Positions 39,372-53,608 of a stretch of 64,000 bases of DNA are shown here, piece after piece. The position numbers and the translations under genes are program-made. How positions within the stretch are numbered: the first letter of the stretch is position 1; each line of letters begins with the position of its first letter. Below the pieces are notes generated by a model. The model saw nothing but the letters and a program-made list of their open reading frames with translations. It ran no database searches and was not told the origin of the DNA. Source of the stretch: Lineus longissimus (Eukaryota > Nemertea > Pilidiophora > Heteronemertea > Lineidae); the NCBI RefSeq assembly GCF_910592395.1, contig NC_088314.1, positions 2,666,001-2,730,000 of the forward strand. The letters are read 5' to 3'.

Positions 39372-41878
39372 TACTAGTGTGAATACTGTCTTATCTCTTG
39401 GATCAGTTTCTACATCGTTCATGCACAAGTTAGCAGAATGACTGATTGAGTGAAACAGGCCTAGCCTTTAGGCCTACTGAGAAGCAATTGCCATTGTAGC
39501 TTCTTGCTGAGCTGCAAGGGTGGAAGATTGGCTTTGCAATTGCTGAAAAAGTGAAGGATTCGTTATTTTGTGGATGGAATAAATGCCTGCGGTCAATGGA
39601 GGATGATTTCAGTCGGCCTCGTGCTCGGTAACATGGGAAAGTAACCATGTTAACTCAGCAACAGCGTGATGTCCGTCCGCTAAGGGAAATACTAGCATTC
39701 CTTCTGTCAACACTTTGAGGCTATTCTGTCAAATGTCAAATGACAAGGGTAAGGAAGGATTCTGCGTAACAACCAAGTATACAGCTCATATGACATCCGA
39801 GTTAAAGGTAATCTATGATTATTACGTGGATAGGATAATTTCTGAGCCACCCTGTATACAATATAACTGCCACTTGGTTAAAGCACCACCAAAGTACATT
39901 TAGTTTATCGATTTTAATTGGCAAACTTAAGAGTGGTAGACCATGGTGTAATGATTGCTTGTCGTGTGAAATTGAAAGCAATTGACCCAATTTTTCAAAA
40001 TAACGGCTTACCTTTTCATGAAAATATGACCTCTTAAAAGACACGAACGTGTATCAAACTTCATTTATAGCAACACTAAAACACTCAAAATTTCTTTCAT
40101 TTTTTGCCTTGGAGAAAAGCCAACCGATTGCATGTATGAAGTGGCCTCAACTATAGTTGTGTCTATTATCTACTCTAAAATGCCATACTGGAGAACCAGA
40201 TAGTGGCCACCATCTTTGAACAAAGTGGCCTGGTATTAAATGAAACAGGTCTAATGTCTCGGTGAACATACATGTAGTCGACTGGTAACTGATGAAACAG
40301 GACCAATGTCTCGGTGAACATAGTGGCCTGGTATGTATTAATGAAACAGGTCCAATTTCTTGGGGAACATTTTATGGCCAATATCTTAGCCACAAGGCCA
40401 GTATCTTGGTGAACAAAGAGGCCAATACGAAACAGAACCAGTCTTGGTTAGTAAAGTAGCTGGCTATCTTGTAAAGGTAATTAGCTTAGTGGTTGGTTAC
40501 TGACAGTGACTACAAATGAAACAGTGAAAAGCAAGGGATCCATCTTGTCTACGTGAATCAATAGAGTGCTTGTACGACTTATCATACGGGCATGACGGGA
40601 TTCACGGCAACAGATACTGAGGAGAATGACCCATTGTTCATGTTTTCCATCAAACATCTCTAAGCAGACGACAATCAACGGAGGAACGTCTGGGTTGAAT
40701 GATCGTCTGTAGTTCGAGAATAGATCAACACTTGGAATAACTGTAGAAGAGAACCTGCTATGAGATTGAATTAGCAATCGAAGGATTTACCGCAAATGAT
40801 TTAGAGTTGCTCGATTTTGATTCAAAAGAGACCTAAAAGAGCAGTAGACAGATTACCAGACAGCATTTGAGCAAAAAACATAATTTACTAATCCAAAGCA
40901 ATCTTGAGATGACGTTGCTATCGTCTGCTCTCTGATCATGAATGGCGCGCGCGAAATCTTCTCTGCCACGCACGCTAACGGTCCAGAGGCGGAGATAGCA
41001 CGAACTTCTTCTGTTCACTCGGATACCCCCACTTGAGACGCTGAAACATCACTCTTCAACAGGTGAAGGGCGCCGTCCAAGAGACTCTCATTGCCTGCGC
41101 CGACACCACAAGAACTCGCTGCTCTCAGCACCTCTGATGCCGATTGGCCAGAAGTGACTTCACATTTCAGATATTTGGATATGTTCTAGTGCTTTACCAT
41201 CCTTCTGCTCCTCAACCCTAATGCTTATATTGCTTGGCAATCGGATCGTTTCGAGTGGATGCTTCTATTCTTTTAGTGCTTTTGGCAAGATAGCGGAAAA
41301 GGTATATCGTTTAATGAGTGGCCTGTTTTTTTACTGTTTGTGTCTACGAATCTCTCCACCGCGCTGTTTCTACAAATTCATGATATAGTCTTCAGTTTCG
41401 GATATAACCGTTTGGAAAAAGGCTCTAACATTTGCCTAAATACGTGTGACAAGTTGCAGATGGTACTTCAGCCGATTCGTTTCGTGCTTACAACCGTTTG
41501 TTCGAAATCGGGAGGACTGTATGTTTTTTGGCCAGTCTGATCTGGGCGCCAGAGGAGATCGGGGAGCACAATCGGACAGTGGAAACAATTGAATTGCACT
41601 GCTCTGTCCGTTCATCAAAGTTGTAGTTGTCTGGTTAGCTGTTATTACACGTTTCAGAGCTATCGGTGAAACCATAAAGTATCAGAATGTACGAGTATTC
41701 AATATAAGTTCATGTAAAACGCCAGAAAGTGACGTCGCTTGATTTTATTCATTTCCGAAGGCAGCGAGAGAAGGCTGAAGCCCGCATTAGCGCTTTGGAT
41801 GTCACGCCAGCGTTCTTCAAAACTGTGCCTGTCAAATCAGTCAAAATTGATTCCACGGAGTTGGGCGAGGAAAGGCCC
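39372..41878. other. Intergenic region between divergent Shisa-like and M13 genes
   Basis: No exon is firmly supported. The reading frame of the M13 gene stays open back to a stop at 41705-41707. A possible acceptor (TTTCCGAAG, about 41760) would add residues RQREKAEARISALDV if an upstream exon exists. The degenerate repeat at 40197-40460 is the only other structure. Confidence 0.45.
40197..40460. repeat. Degenerate tandem repeat around GTGGCC and AATGAAACAGG
   Basis: About four to five poor copies of a roughly 60-bp unit are present, recognised by the recurring phrases ATGAAACAGG, CCAATGTCTCGGTGAACATA and AGTGGCCTGGTAT. Copies are diverged and of unequal length. Confidence 0.6.
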
Positions 41879-44800
41879 ATGTCGACACATAAAGTTCCGA
41901 TGGCGATAGGGATTAAGAAAGGAGTGACCATTCTGATATTTATAGGCCTATTTCTTTTAGTGCTGTCTGTAGTTCTCGGATTCTTCGTCACGAAACATTT
42001 ACCAAGAGACGGAGATGGGACCGGGGACGCCCAGTCCGCCAAGCCTGTCTGCTTGTCGACCGCGTGCCTCCGGGTCGCCGCAAGGATACAAGAAAACATG
42101 TCCCCGGAGATCGACCCCTGTGATAATTTTGCAGCATTCGCCTGCGGCAATTACGCGGCGGACAGAAATCTTTCTCCTGGTGTTCCGCCTTTGCAGGTCC
42201 ATGATGATTTAGCCAGCATAGCTTTGTTAAAGTCGCTGAGGGTTTTGGAAGCACCTGTGAGACGGAAGACGAAGGAATCGGCAGAGAGAAAAATCAAGGA
42301 TCTGTTTGCGTCATGTGTGTCGCACTCGGAGACGGAGAGCTATAAGTTCAGTGCTGTCAAGAGAGTCTTGTACAGAATTGGAGGATGGGACGGCAGTTAT
42401 GAATTTTTAGGTAATTATGCTTTCGTTTCATTTGTTTAACCTGCTTTGACATGATGTGCTACAGTAAATGTTATCAATTTTGTGAAGAGTGACATCAGTG
42501 AAGTATTCAGCAGTATATATTACATGTACAATACAGTTTAGTAGATAATATTGATAAACAAATTGACGAGAAGTTTTGAGAGCCACTCATAGCAAATCGT
42601 TCGGTAATCACCAATTGACCCTTGATCACACGTCTACTCACAGCAACGCAGGACGATATCACAAAACACAATCTGCATTTTTTTTAAGTCAAGTAAAAGC
42701 TTGCACGCTAGTCTTGCAGTTTCCCCAGTTACCCCCCCCCCCCCCCCCCTACACGCTCCAATTCAACGAAACCCACCCGCCCATACCAGACCATATAATG
42801 ATGAGAGAGTGTCGCGGATTCCAAATTGATTGTAAAAAAACACCTATCAAGGATGTCCATTTAGCACATCTTAGCTGCAGTTAGCGGCTGTATAGCCTTG
42901 TCATTCGTGACCGAACCGCTGGCTTAGCAATTACCAGTCACCAGCTATCAGCTTCTAAGTGATCTAGCAGAGTTTTTATAACTCCTTTGTGAGCATTCAA
43001 TCTTATGTAATTAGCATTGAGCTTCTTCGAGTTGGATGCTCCTGTTGCTTCTTCTCAGGATAATTCGAATCGATAGCTTGTATGATGTTACGCGGGTCAG
43101 CAGAGAGAGGTTATTTGGCCTGGCTAGCTATGGTTAGCCTCATTGGGGGACTTCTTAATGGTCATTACAGCCGCACTGTTGCTGCTGAACTGTCAATTAT
43201 GAGCAGTTCGGACGTTGAACTAACCGTCGGGGTCGCTGTGGCCCAGGCGAACTGATGCATAGAATATAAATGATAGCTTTGAGAAGTACGGAGAATCGGC
43301 CGCCTCTCGATTCGTTTTCAGTCTCATCGATTCGTGCCGAATTCACCACTTTCGACAAGAAGATGTCGAGTATGCTATTAGGAGGGCCTTCCTGTCAATA
43401 CTGGCCAATTAGAAGCCCTGCATCATACTTTGCCGAAGACGCATGTGAGAAGATTTATGATTGGTTGATTCTGAAAGGAAGGCCCAAAGTTCTGCTTTAG
43501 AACAGACAAATGGCAGAACCGATTCCTAAAACCTTTTGAGATATACAGACTACTAAGGATGTAAGACCTAACGATTGAATGACATGAGCTGCTGGCATGA
43601 ATTGGCTAGCTTACTAAGTAGCATGATACCTTAAGGTGTAAAAAACCGCATCATATATGAATTCTTTGACGAAGTATATGTAGATGCATGATGAAAATGC
43701 TAGAGATACAAACCATGCCGAATTTGACAAGACCCTCTCGTGAAATCAGTAGTGTTCGGTTTGATGGTGGAGAAAGGTACGCCAGATCTTGATGCAGGGC
43801 ATGCAGGTCCGGTCAACCACACGAATCAACCACTGGCATGATTCAATTAATTCTGGTTTCCTACCGAACGTTTGTGTCTCTTGAGATCACTGAATGAGAG
43901 CTGTTAGCAGTTCTCATTACCCAAACTATCGGGTATATTCTGTAACCACTCTAAACAGCTTCAATCGCCTGTTTCGCAAAATGTTTGCATCCATTTGATC
44001 GGAAACGTTTTCAAGCGCTGTTAATAATGCAAATGAGTCAATGTCACAGAAAGTCAATTGGAGTCAAATGAAGCGACGTTTTGCAAACTTGAAGCAGGAA
44101 TCACTCCGTTGACACTATTACATCAGCTCACGCGACCAGATTTTCTTCTCCTCTTTCGTATGATGCAAACTGCTGTAATGAATGCTAATAAGTCAAAGAA
44201 ATTGAAAAAGTTCTAACTTGGGGTTTGATCAATACAACCACGAACACGTCCACGAGGTTAGAGTCAGCTAACTGGTATCTGATGAGGAGAATTTTTTCCA
44301 AGAGTATCTCGAACGATCCATGGCGCAGTGTCTCGCGATGACAGAACACAAAAAATCACTCGCGATGAATGAAGTATTGGATGAATCTCGAAGATCATCT
44401 GTATCGATTGTTCTTCACGGTGGGAATGTGACAGGTTGCCAAGCTGGGAACAATGAGAGACAACTCGTCCCAGGCTACTAGCACAGCAAGAACTTTAATT
44501 CTTGATATAAGCAAATAATATTAGCAAATAAACTGTCCTATCTTAGTATTGCACCAGTTGCAATCAGAGCTGCAACTTACATTTGCAGTAGAACCTCTCT
44601 ATTAAGGACACCCTCGGGACTGACAAGTGCTGTCCTTAATAGAGAGGTGTCCGCTAAAAGAGGTTCCACTGTACTATCCCCCGCTGGCTAACCGCGAACA
44701 CCTATGCCCTAACCTGCGGAGGCTATTATTAAGGAATGTCGTTTCGATCGCTTAGGCAGAACAAGCTGGTAATTAGCCGTGATTCTGCTCAAGTTACTCC

Positions 44801-47800
44801 ATCAGGGGACTGACAAACCATTCGACAACCCGAAGCAAGGCGAAATTATAAAGCAATAGTGATTGACGCATTGCCAAACGAAAGAATTTTGTGGGTCTCA
44901 AATTAAGCTACAGGTTCGGCGTGGTGAACATATTTCTTGTAGGAATTCAGATTGATATTATTAAATTGGATATCGGTCCTGGCAAGAGCTATTTCCTGGC
45001 CAATTTTACGTAGAAATGAGTCACATGTAGATAAGTACTTGGAGAACCATCCAGCTTTGGGCGTTTTTGTCACATATATAGATAGTTTCAGAATCGCTCG
45101 CTCTGTGTTTCTGATAGTTTGGCGGCAACAATACGAGGCTTGATGGGGTTGGTTCGGCCCTGTTCGTCTGATAACTAGATATCACCAAGGAGTGACCTGG
45201 ATGGATACATGTTACTACGTACTCTGATGATGAAATAGGACTCAACGTCTAGGTTCTGATGCGATGGCCAGGCCGTACCTTACACCATTATACCGTTCAT
45301 CTTTGACAGACCCTGACACAGGATGATAAATGGCCGTGTCTCACAAGAATCGATTATCAGATCAAATAAACCATCCTTAAAAAGCTTGGCTGATTGGGAA
45401 TCGTGTGTGCTGAGATTAAACCGCCTGGTCAAAGGAAATTCTAATTGATTTTTTCGAAGGTATTTATGTGAGATTGATGTCACGACAAGCAGTGAAATGA
45501 ACTCGGCACCTTAAGCAACATGTCAAAATATTTCAAAAAGCAGCCATCAGGCGCCCTTAATCCTGCTTTGCCAGTGCAATGGTGAGAATTTAGCCAATCA
45601 GAAGGTGTATTCCAACGTGACTTCCGGATGTACATCTTTGCTTTGAGAACTTTCTATGCACACCCGATTCTACCTATAGATGTCAACTATCTTACTGTCT
45701 CAAACGCACCACTTGACCATACATTCTTTCTCTAGCCTCTGCCGTTACTCTTCAGTATTCAACTGTAACAAAAAAATCTGAACATGTATTGTTACAAGAA
45801 TCATGAATACGACTTAATATCCAAAACGGTGGTAATGGTTCTTATTCTAGACCGGTGTACGACAGTACTTAGTTTTATAAAACGGTGTTTGAGTTGTTTC
45901 TTTTGCAGCTGAAAAGGAGATAGATGGGCCTTGTTCCTACTTGAAGAGATGATAAAACTTCGGAATTGATAGCAAAGATTACTGCAAGGTGCACGGCTAG
46001 ATTTAAGTTAATTGGTATTCCAATACGATGGATGAAACATTAACTCGTTGAAGCAAGTGCAAACCATCCATCTCATCAAGTGTAATAGATGAAGCAGACC
46101 TTCAGCAGAGCTTACATTTATTTTCATGTCTGTGGTCATTATGAACATGGTACCCATTCATCAACTCATCGAATACCCAACCGCCACTGCATCACAGTCA
46201 AAGCCATGCACTTTTGAAAAGCCTTTAATGTTTAAGAGCGGGCACGAAAATGCAACCCTTTACAACCGCAAGATGTTTGTTTAGAAACTAAGAGCGGGCT
46301 ATACATGCCTATCAATGACATTCTTCCCTTTCCAGGCTAAAATTACAACATACTTCTCCCAGTTACTCTCTTTATCATTCCGTTGATGTTGCTTTCAGCC
46401 CTGCCTTCACACCAGGTATAGATGTCCCTCTTTCTCCACCTTATTGCAGACTTCCGAGACCCAGTCGCCATGAATACATGGGACCTCGACGACGCAATGA
46501 AGACAGCTTACTTCGATCTCGGCTTAGAGCCAATATTCAGGTTTTATATTGAAGACCAGAAGTATGGAAATGTCCCAGCACATCTTAAGGTAAAGAAGCC
46601 GAAACTATAACGTAGCATTGAACTTGGATGTCGTATTGCGTTTTCCATTAGCATTGTCTGATCTTTGTCCATTTTCAATGGAATAAATAGCATTTGACCA
46701 CATGCTTGTTACACGGTTACAGGTTACAAGGCAATGAACATTTCCTTTTTTCGTTTTTTAACCAGCAGTCCATCTTTTCTAGATCTTCCCAATATACTTC
46801 TACAGCTGTGTGGAGATAGATGATCACTTCAAAACCTATATGAGGAAACTGGCCATGCTTTTCAACAGCCGTGACAATGGAAAATACTTCGCAAGCTCAG
46901 TCCAGAAGATCTTCGAAAAGATTTGCAAGGTAGAACATACAGATGATAATGATAATGAGGACTGCATAACATTTTTCAATTGACTTTTCTAACCGATAGC
47001 CGTCATTTCGTCTAGGTTTAGTCCTTCATTATCACTTTCTTAAACCAAATGATCAAAGCAATCGTCGGGTTAGTTTCATTGATGGATAATCTGCAATTTC
47101 AGGATGCTGTACTAGAAGACGAGATTTTCATAGAAGAGACTGTAACAACTCCAGCGGACCTCTCAAAATTCATTCCTAATTCTGTAAGTGTGGGTTTGGA
47201 TATTACATTGAAATATGACTGTCAACCGAAGAAATTTGTAGTCAATGGAGGCCTTTTATAGTTTCATAACAACATGCATATAGGTGGTCTTGTAGAGGCG
47301 AATATTGAGTATGAGTTGGTAATGTAAATTTATACTGGTATCCTATACTTTCCATTGGGGATGCACGACATCATTATCATGGTAATCACAGGAAACCACA
47401 TCTGGGCTACAAATAATCACAAAATACTCCCAAACTCTCACCAATCCTCCCTGTGGGATATTTGTAATTACATCTAGTAATAACTATGCGCCTCTATGAT
47501 GTCTAGCTCATTCATGTCAACCGGCGATGAGTTTCGGCACGAGAGATCCCGCCATGGAATTTTAATGAACTTTTTAAAGCATTCCACGCGTCAATGCTGC
47601 CTGCAGTTTCATTTGCAAATATTGGCAATTCAAACTCTGGAAGTTAGCTCGTAATTATAAGGTATCAAAGGCTACATGTAGCTAATGGTTTTTATCGAGA
47701 CAAATACCAATCGAACACATCGCTTTTTGTGCATCGATGTAAAAAAGCAATACATTAATGATGCAATTTCAATCAGAATGAGGTAAGCCCCATAATGGCC

Positions 47801-50800
47801 ATTGGGTTTCGCATTGATCATTTTTGCTGCAATTAAAATCACTCCACACTGTTATAACGTAAGTCACGGCCAACATGAAATACGGCTGGGTTTGTCAAAC
47901 TGGACAAACCCATTGGCTCAATCTGTGGAATTCTCTTGAATCTAGAAGAGTTTATCATCAGTTGGTGACACCGCTTATGCTTCCAGCTAATACTACAGGA
48001 GAAAGATTGTGTATTGGTTAAGGTCAGAAAAACATGTTGGTTGGCTCATGAAAGACCTTGATACAGCCAGGCGAACAGCAAGAACGTGCAGCAAAGAATA
48101 ATATGGATGAATATCCTCAAAAATAATTCCGCGGCCTTACCAATATTCCTCCTTTGAGTTCCACTTCCTGTTTTCAGATTGATTGGATTGGCTTCCTAAC
48201 ACAAAATTATAAAATAAGCGCAAATACAAAAATAGTCGTCATCAACCTTCATAAGAAGATGGCTAAACTAAAGGACTTGGCATCCTTGGATCCAAGGTAA
48301 TGGTGGCATAATTGATACAACAAGATTTTTCATTTCTTTGAAGAATCTCCACAGGGTACATATTTGTGTTGGCTGAAAAATGCTAAAAGTATTTTCAAAA
48401 GCTCATAAAAAGCTTTATATTTAAGAGGGTAACTGTCAAAGTTATCTAAGATAATGCGATTATACGTAACTCTTCCCAAGGACACAGTGTCAGATGGGAA
48501 ACACACCACAATACTCCAGGTACAGGAGATCTCCATGCAGGAAACGGGTTAATCTAAAACATTAAAGTGGTGTTGATAATAACAAGAATCCACACTAAGG
48601 AACACGAACCTAAAGTCTGGCAACACTAGTCTTGTTTCGTTCCTCTAATGTTTTCAGTATCTATTTGTACACTTGTTTAAACAGTATTTTTTCTCATTTC
48701 AGTGCCGTGCGCAATTTTTTCGCACTAAAATTAATTGAAAAGTATATCGCAGCTATGCCTAAGAATATAAAAGATGTATATATCGAATATCAGAATAAAA
48801 CAGGGAACGTCGGTATGTGTAACGTTTTTTTAGGAGAACATTCATATATACTTTAAATGTCACCTTTGTGTACGATACTGCCTTCGGCGTTTCTTCGAAT
48901 ATTTATAAACAGGGTCACTAAAACCAGGGAGAAAACATCTGTAAGAGAACCCACCAGAGAATCAATTTTAGATTGCTTGGTCGGCCATTTTGGATTTTGG
49001 CGGCCATCTTGATTTTGATGTTAAATGCAGACGTTCCAGGCGTTTTTTACCGATTCCCGGTTTCAGTTACATGCTAGATATATATATTTCTGACATACGT
49101 GGGAAACTTGATTTGTAAGGCATTGATTCGCACTGGGTCCCTCAACAGACCAAACGTAGCATGCTTTTATTTCCTTTCAGCGTATGCATTTCCGGTGGAA
49201 ACTGACTGGAGATCGTGTCTGAAAGATAATATAAACGAGGCAATGACACTAGCGCTCCTGGCGGAGATGGAAAAGTACAGCGAAAAGCCTGTCATTATGA
49301 ACCAAAGGGTGAGTGTGCTTTATCATTGTATAGTTTTGGGTGAACTCTCGAAAGGGTTTTAGGCTGGTTCTTAAAAACTTCGTTACTAAAATGATGTTGT
49401 CTGGGCGCCTCACCTCACTCTCGCTGTGGTAAACCGATCTAAACTGAGGCTAGGGGACCAGGAAACGAATGATGGGGAGGCGGAGGGTCGTTCAAGTGAA
49501 TCGAGAGGGAAATAAAAAGCTGAACAGGCTTGCTAAAAACAAGTGTTTGGGCGCTTTACGTCTTTTTTATCAGATGAAACTTTTTGACCCGTAGTTTCCA
49601 CTTGAAATATACCCTCGACATAACTCTTCTTTGCAGCTTGAGGAGTTAGGAGAAAGTATTCGACACGCCGGCATGAACCGGATGGCCTCCTTACGGTTCC
49701 TGGACAGCAAGGTGAAGAGAATCATTTGGAATCGTGTAAGTCAGTTCAGCTTTTACTGCGAGCAGAAATAAAGTCAACTAAGTTCACTTTAGTCCTAGAT
49801 AATCACCTGGCCTAATAAGCAACGCTTACCAAGCTTCCAAGGCGATGACATCGGAGCCAAGTATATAAAAATGGCCAAGTTACGTGCTGAGATACTGTGG
49901 ACTATTGTTTTGAGAATTTAATTTGTAAGTAACTTTTTTGCTAACTCTTAAAGTAGATTGTCTCATCCTTTTTTCCAAAACCCTCATGGGCTGCACAGAA
50001 GACATCATATGTACACGTGGTAACAAAGTAAATTTCACTTGAGGCACGCTCTCCCACTCTTTATCCTACAGCGTACATTTATGTACATGTTCTCAGGGCG
50101 CTTCAGGATTAGGGACAGCGCCAAAAGTAGCTTTTAACTAATTACCTTCCTTTCTAATCCATTTCAGCTCAATGACAAAGTGATGGTACTTGGAGGGCCC
50201 AAATGGCTCACGTGCGATGAAAAGTTGGACAGGTTCTATGAACACGTAGGGAACCTATTTACCGTTGGTACTTAAGAAAATAATGGATGGCACTGAAAAT
50301 AATAACGGACAAATATTATTACTTTCATTATAGAGTTTTCCGCTTTTTTACTGATCTACAGCTGTATAAATATACCAAAGCATGTAGTTGTTTTGAAGAG
50401 GTGTTCTTTCTCAAGACGTTATCTATCTACTAATGTGTATGCACGTATGAGAACAAATGTTCATGTCGAAGAAAGGAAACAGGAAGCTCCATACATGAAA
50501 GGTGACCAGATAACAGCATTGAAGCCATGAAAGTGGCTTCTCCGCCCACCCACACCATCTAAGGAGACCACTGTCTCATCTTCCAGTAGCAAGGAAACTA
50601 CGCATATGAAAACATAGAAATTCAAAAACTGATTCCTTTTCAGCTGAACGCCAACCGATCAGATCCGTATTTGGTAAACTTGGTCAACGCAAGAAGTTTT
50701 ACAGGGAAGATCAAGGCCACCAAATTAAACATCAAAGATCCTAATATATGGCTTTTCTTTGTAAGGTAGGGATAATAGAGAGTTTAAGATATCGTCGCGG

Positions 50801-53608
50801 AAAAGTAAACGCTACACGCTTACGTTATTGTTGTTTATAGCGTTTGTACATTCTGTAAAGTCGTATAAAACGACAGGCAGTTCAAGCAGTCCAGTGGCCA
50901 TGAGGATAAGAGTGCTGGCAAATAAATCTAGAGGTCTCGAGTTCGAGTCCAGCTGAGAGGTCCTTTTTATTTTTTTCCTTCCAGAATTCTCTGCGAAGGT
51001 CCGTAATATTTCGTTTTGAAGAGAAAAAATGGACGCTGCATTTCTTTTCAGGTACGCGGATGCAGTTGGAGCGGCAGCCTTTTCCATCCCATCCGCTAAT
51101 GGGTTAGGTAAGGAAAATGGTCGTTTTGCGTTCGGAAAAACCGTTTTGTTCATTATACGACTTAGCCTTCGTACATTTTGTAAGAGAATAACTTTCATTA
51201 TAGAACAGTTTGTCATTACGTTTGTAAGAAACAATGTAATAGAATCTAGAATCTACCGCGAAGGGCAATCGAATTGATAGAATTGCGACTTAGAGTGTAA
51301 CTTGATACCATGCCGGTCAAATCACCAAGTTTGACAAAGTCTCTTTTACTGATTTCAGCTATTATGAATTCAATGTTGGGTGAGCCATTTTACAACGATG
51401 ACTGGCCGATGTAAGTCAAAACCACGATGTGGCTAGGCTAGCTTTACTGCTAATAACAATACTGCAAGTAAAATTCGCAACGAAGGTGATTTTCCGACAT
51501 AAGCAGAGGGCTCAGTCTATCCATTATTCCATGGCTGAGCTAAAGTTGTTCATACAAAAGTTTGATGCTTTGCATGATACCGCGCTTTATCGCTATGAGA
51601 AAACAAGGACCTTGTGACGAAATCCAACGCACAATGCGTTGTTATCGTGGCCTCTTGTTTGACCAAGGCGTCGATTAGGACGAAGAGATACTTTATTCGG
51701 CCGCTATATACTGCCCCTTTGCTAAAATATTCTCATGAACCACAGTTAGTCATTGGTCACTAATGAGACTGACTTCTTACCAGACATATTATACCATGCC
51801 AAGGCGAATTATGTGGGCTTACTCACTTGTTATCATGCGAAGGTCTCGTAGGCGACAATTCCTTTTAACTACCATGCTCGCTATATAGCTATATATATAG
51901 CAGAGGCATTTTCCGAGAGAATGGCGTACAGTATTTGTTTCAGGAAAGTTACGTCTCTGCTCTCCCAATAGGCCGAACTATCGATTTGTGATTACTCTAT
52001 ACTCATCATGAACCTCGCCATAGTGGTCTTATTATCCCTTTAAATGAAGGGTGTATCTTGAAAATATGAAAAACACTTGTGTCAAGATGCTCTATACTTA
52101 GACATAGCATTTTTAATGTTAGGTATCTGAATTATGGTGGTATTGGTAGCCTCATTGGACACGAATATGGGCACGATTTCGACGGAGAAGTGTACTGGAT
52201 GAATGCCAGCCGGTTATCAACTATGGACAACATGGTAAAATGTTTGAGGGATTATTATCCCAAGGTGGATTACAAGGGCTTCAAGGTAAGGAAAAGGAGT
52301 CATTCTCAACAATCAACACAACGCCGTATGACCTTAAGAGGCGCAGTCATCTTTGTCGCCGCAACTTTGCGTGGACTTGGAGCCGTGCAGGTTGCGGCGC
52401 CATTCTATTTCTTTACCGACAGAGTACTGGTGTGAAAGCGATGCAAGTCTCCCGTTTTAACAATCTGCAGTTCACTAATTGTTGTCGGATTCCGAAGTTG
52501 GAGATTATACCTTCACTGCGATAAGCCATAAAACCATCATCGATCGCTTGTGTGCCTCCTGCTGGGTTTAATGGTAACGAAAGTTCGGTTGCAGTGATGA
52601 CCGTTTCGTGATTGCCTTGACGGTAATATTTTATTCCCGGACTCTCTTTCTTGAGTCAAAGCTTCCCTTCTCATCACGATATAGGCTATCACAATTATTG
52701 CTTTCTTTTCAATACCAGCTGGAGAACTCTTCATCGATCGCCAGGCTGACGCAGATCCAAGTGATGTCGGACGTGTTAGGTCTGAAATGGTCTTGGGAGG
52801 TAGGTAAAGACGGAAGGGAGTGGCTTCTTCATTATACGGTATTGGTTGTCACTGTCACTGTTTTAGCTAGCAATCGTGAGAGGCACTTGTCTTGAACCAT
52901 GAAAGGGCTGCGGTCGATCCATGGGCATCAGCTTTCAAAGCATGCCAGTCATTCGACACGAGTTTCAAAGGAGATGCGGTCAAGCTCATCACCCACTCCA
53001 TCAGAGGCTTGACCATGCTGACTGGCTTAATCAGGGAAAGTGTACATCTGTAAAATTTCGTTTCTCTCCTAGGCCTACAAGAAGGAAGTAAAGCGCAGTC
53101 AACGAGAAGAGTTGCGTCTTCCAGGAATTGACTATACACCGGATCAGTTATTCTTCATCAATTTAGCTCAGACTTGGTGTTTTCAAGATAATGTCAACCG
53201 GACCAACTTTAAGTATGGCGCAAGGTAAGCCACTGAGGTATAGCTGGCTTAGGGGCCGGGAGGGTAGGCCACCCCTGAAAGTCAGCAGTCCAGGGTAAAA
53301 GGATGAAGCAATGCCTTAGACTACAAAGTTGACCCAAGACTTGAACACAGTATAGAATAAATTTGAATGCTGAATCAGCATTTCTTGCAATCAGGAAGTA
53401 ATCACCTTCCATACCGTTATCAATGGTTAAGAGCAATCCTTTATAATGAATGCCGAGACAAGAACTGCATTTTTGTAGATGTTTACTCTTTGTTTTATCG
53501 TTTTGCAGGTCACTGATATTCTTCTCACAGTCAGAGTTTATGCCCAAGGTTTTCAACTGTCCTGCTGGTTCAACAATGAACCCAAAGCAACAATGTAAGA
53601 TTTGGTGA
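41879..53608 (+). CDS. Neprilysin/ECE-like M13 family protein, probably catalytically dead
   Basis: M13 proteins are type II membrane zinc endopeptidases that cleave peptide hormones. Sixteen exons give about 719 residues: 41879-42410, 46450-46589, 46783-46929, 47103-47183, 48178-48296, 48703-48812, 49181-49308, 49637-49735, 50168-50245, 50644-50765, 51052-51107, 51359-51410, 52123-52285, 52719-52799, 53073-53224 and 53509-53608. Seen: cytosolic tail, one transmembrane helix (15-38), the DPCDNFAAFACGNY segment, NYGGIGSLIGHEYGH (zinc motif H568-E-Y-G-H572), and the C-terminal FNCPAGSTMNPKQQCKIW. The ENxxD block that supplies the third zinc ligand reads QVMSD (Q623, D627), so Glu is replaced by Gln. 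The substrate-binding Asn of the NAF motif is Asp (D522), and the catalytic His and Arg near the C-terminus appear as N678 and K683. It is therefore probably a non-catalytic homologue. The N-terminus may extend upstream of 41879. A 3' AATAAA lies at 54292. Confidence 0.9.
42732..42749. repeat. Poly-C run (18 C)
   Basis: An uninterrupted run of 18 C lies in intron 1 of the M13 gene, just after TTCCCCAGTTA. Such runs are prone to length error in sequencing. A shorter C run interrupted by one T lies near 55360 in the IDH3 gamma gene. Confidence 0.9.
44586..44671. mobile_element. Short MITE with pogo/Tigger-like termini
   Basis: The 86-bp element begins CAGTAGAACCTCTCTATTAA and ends AGAGGTTCCACTG, with the internal complement TCCTTAATAGAGAGG. 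Terminal CAGTNGAACC repeats are typical of pogo/Tigger-type elements. It lies in intron 1 of the M13 gene. I could not confirm a clean TA duplication on the left side. Confidence 0.7.
50882..50975 (+). repeat. tRNA-derived SINE-like sequence
   Basis: A box-B-like motif (GAGTTCGAGTCC) follows an A-box-like stretch (AGTGGCCATGAGGATAAGAG) at tRNA-like spacing, and a T-rich tail follows. The anticodon arm does not fold well, so this is not a working tRNA. It lies in the intron between exons 10 and 11 of the M13 gene. Confidence 0.4.

Noticed and set aside
41729-41878. Upstream extension of the M13 frame beginning with GTG
   Set aside because: GTG is not a credible start here. The extension may be real coding from an upstream exon, but no such exon could be matched in phase.
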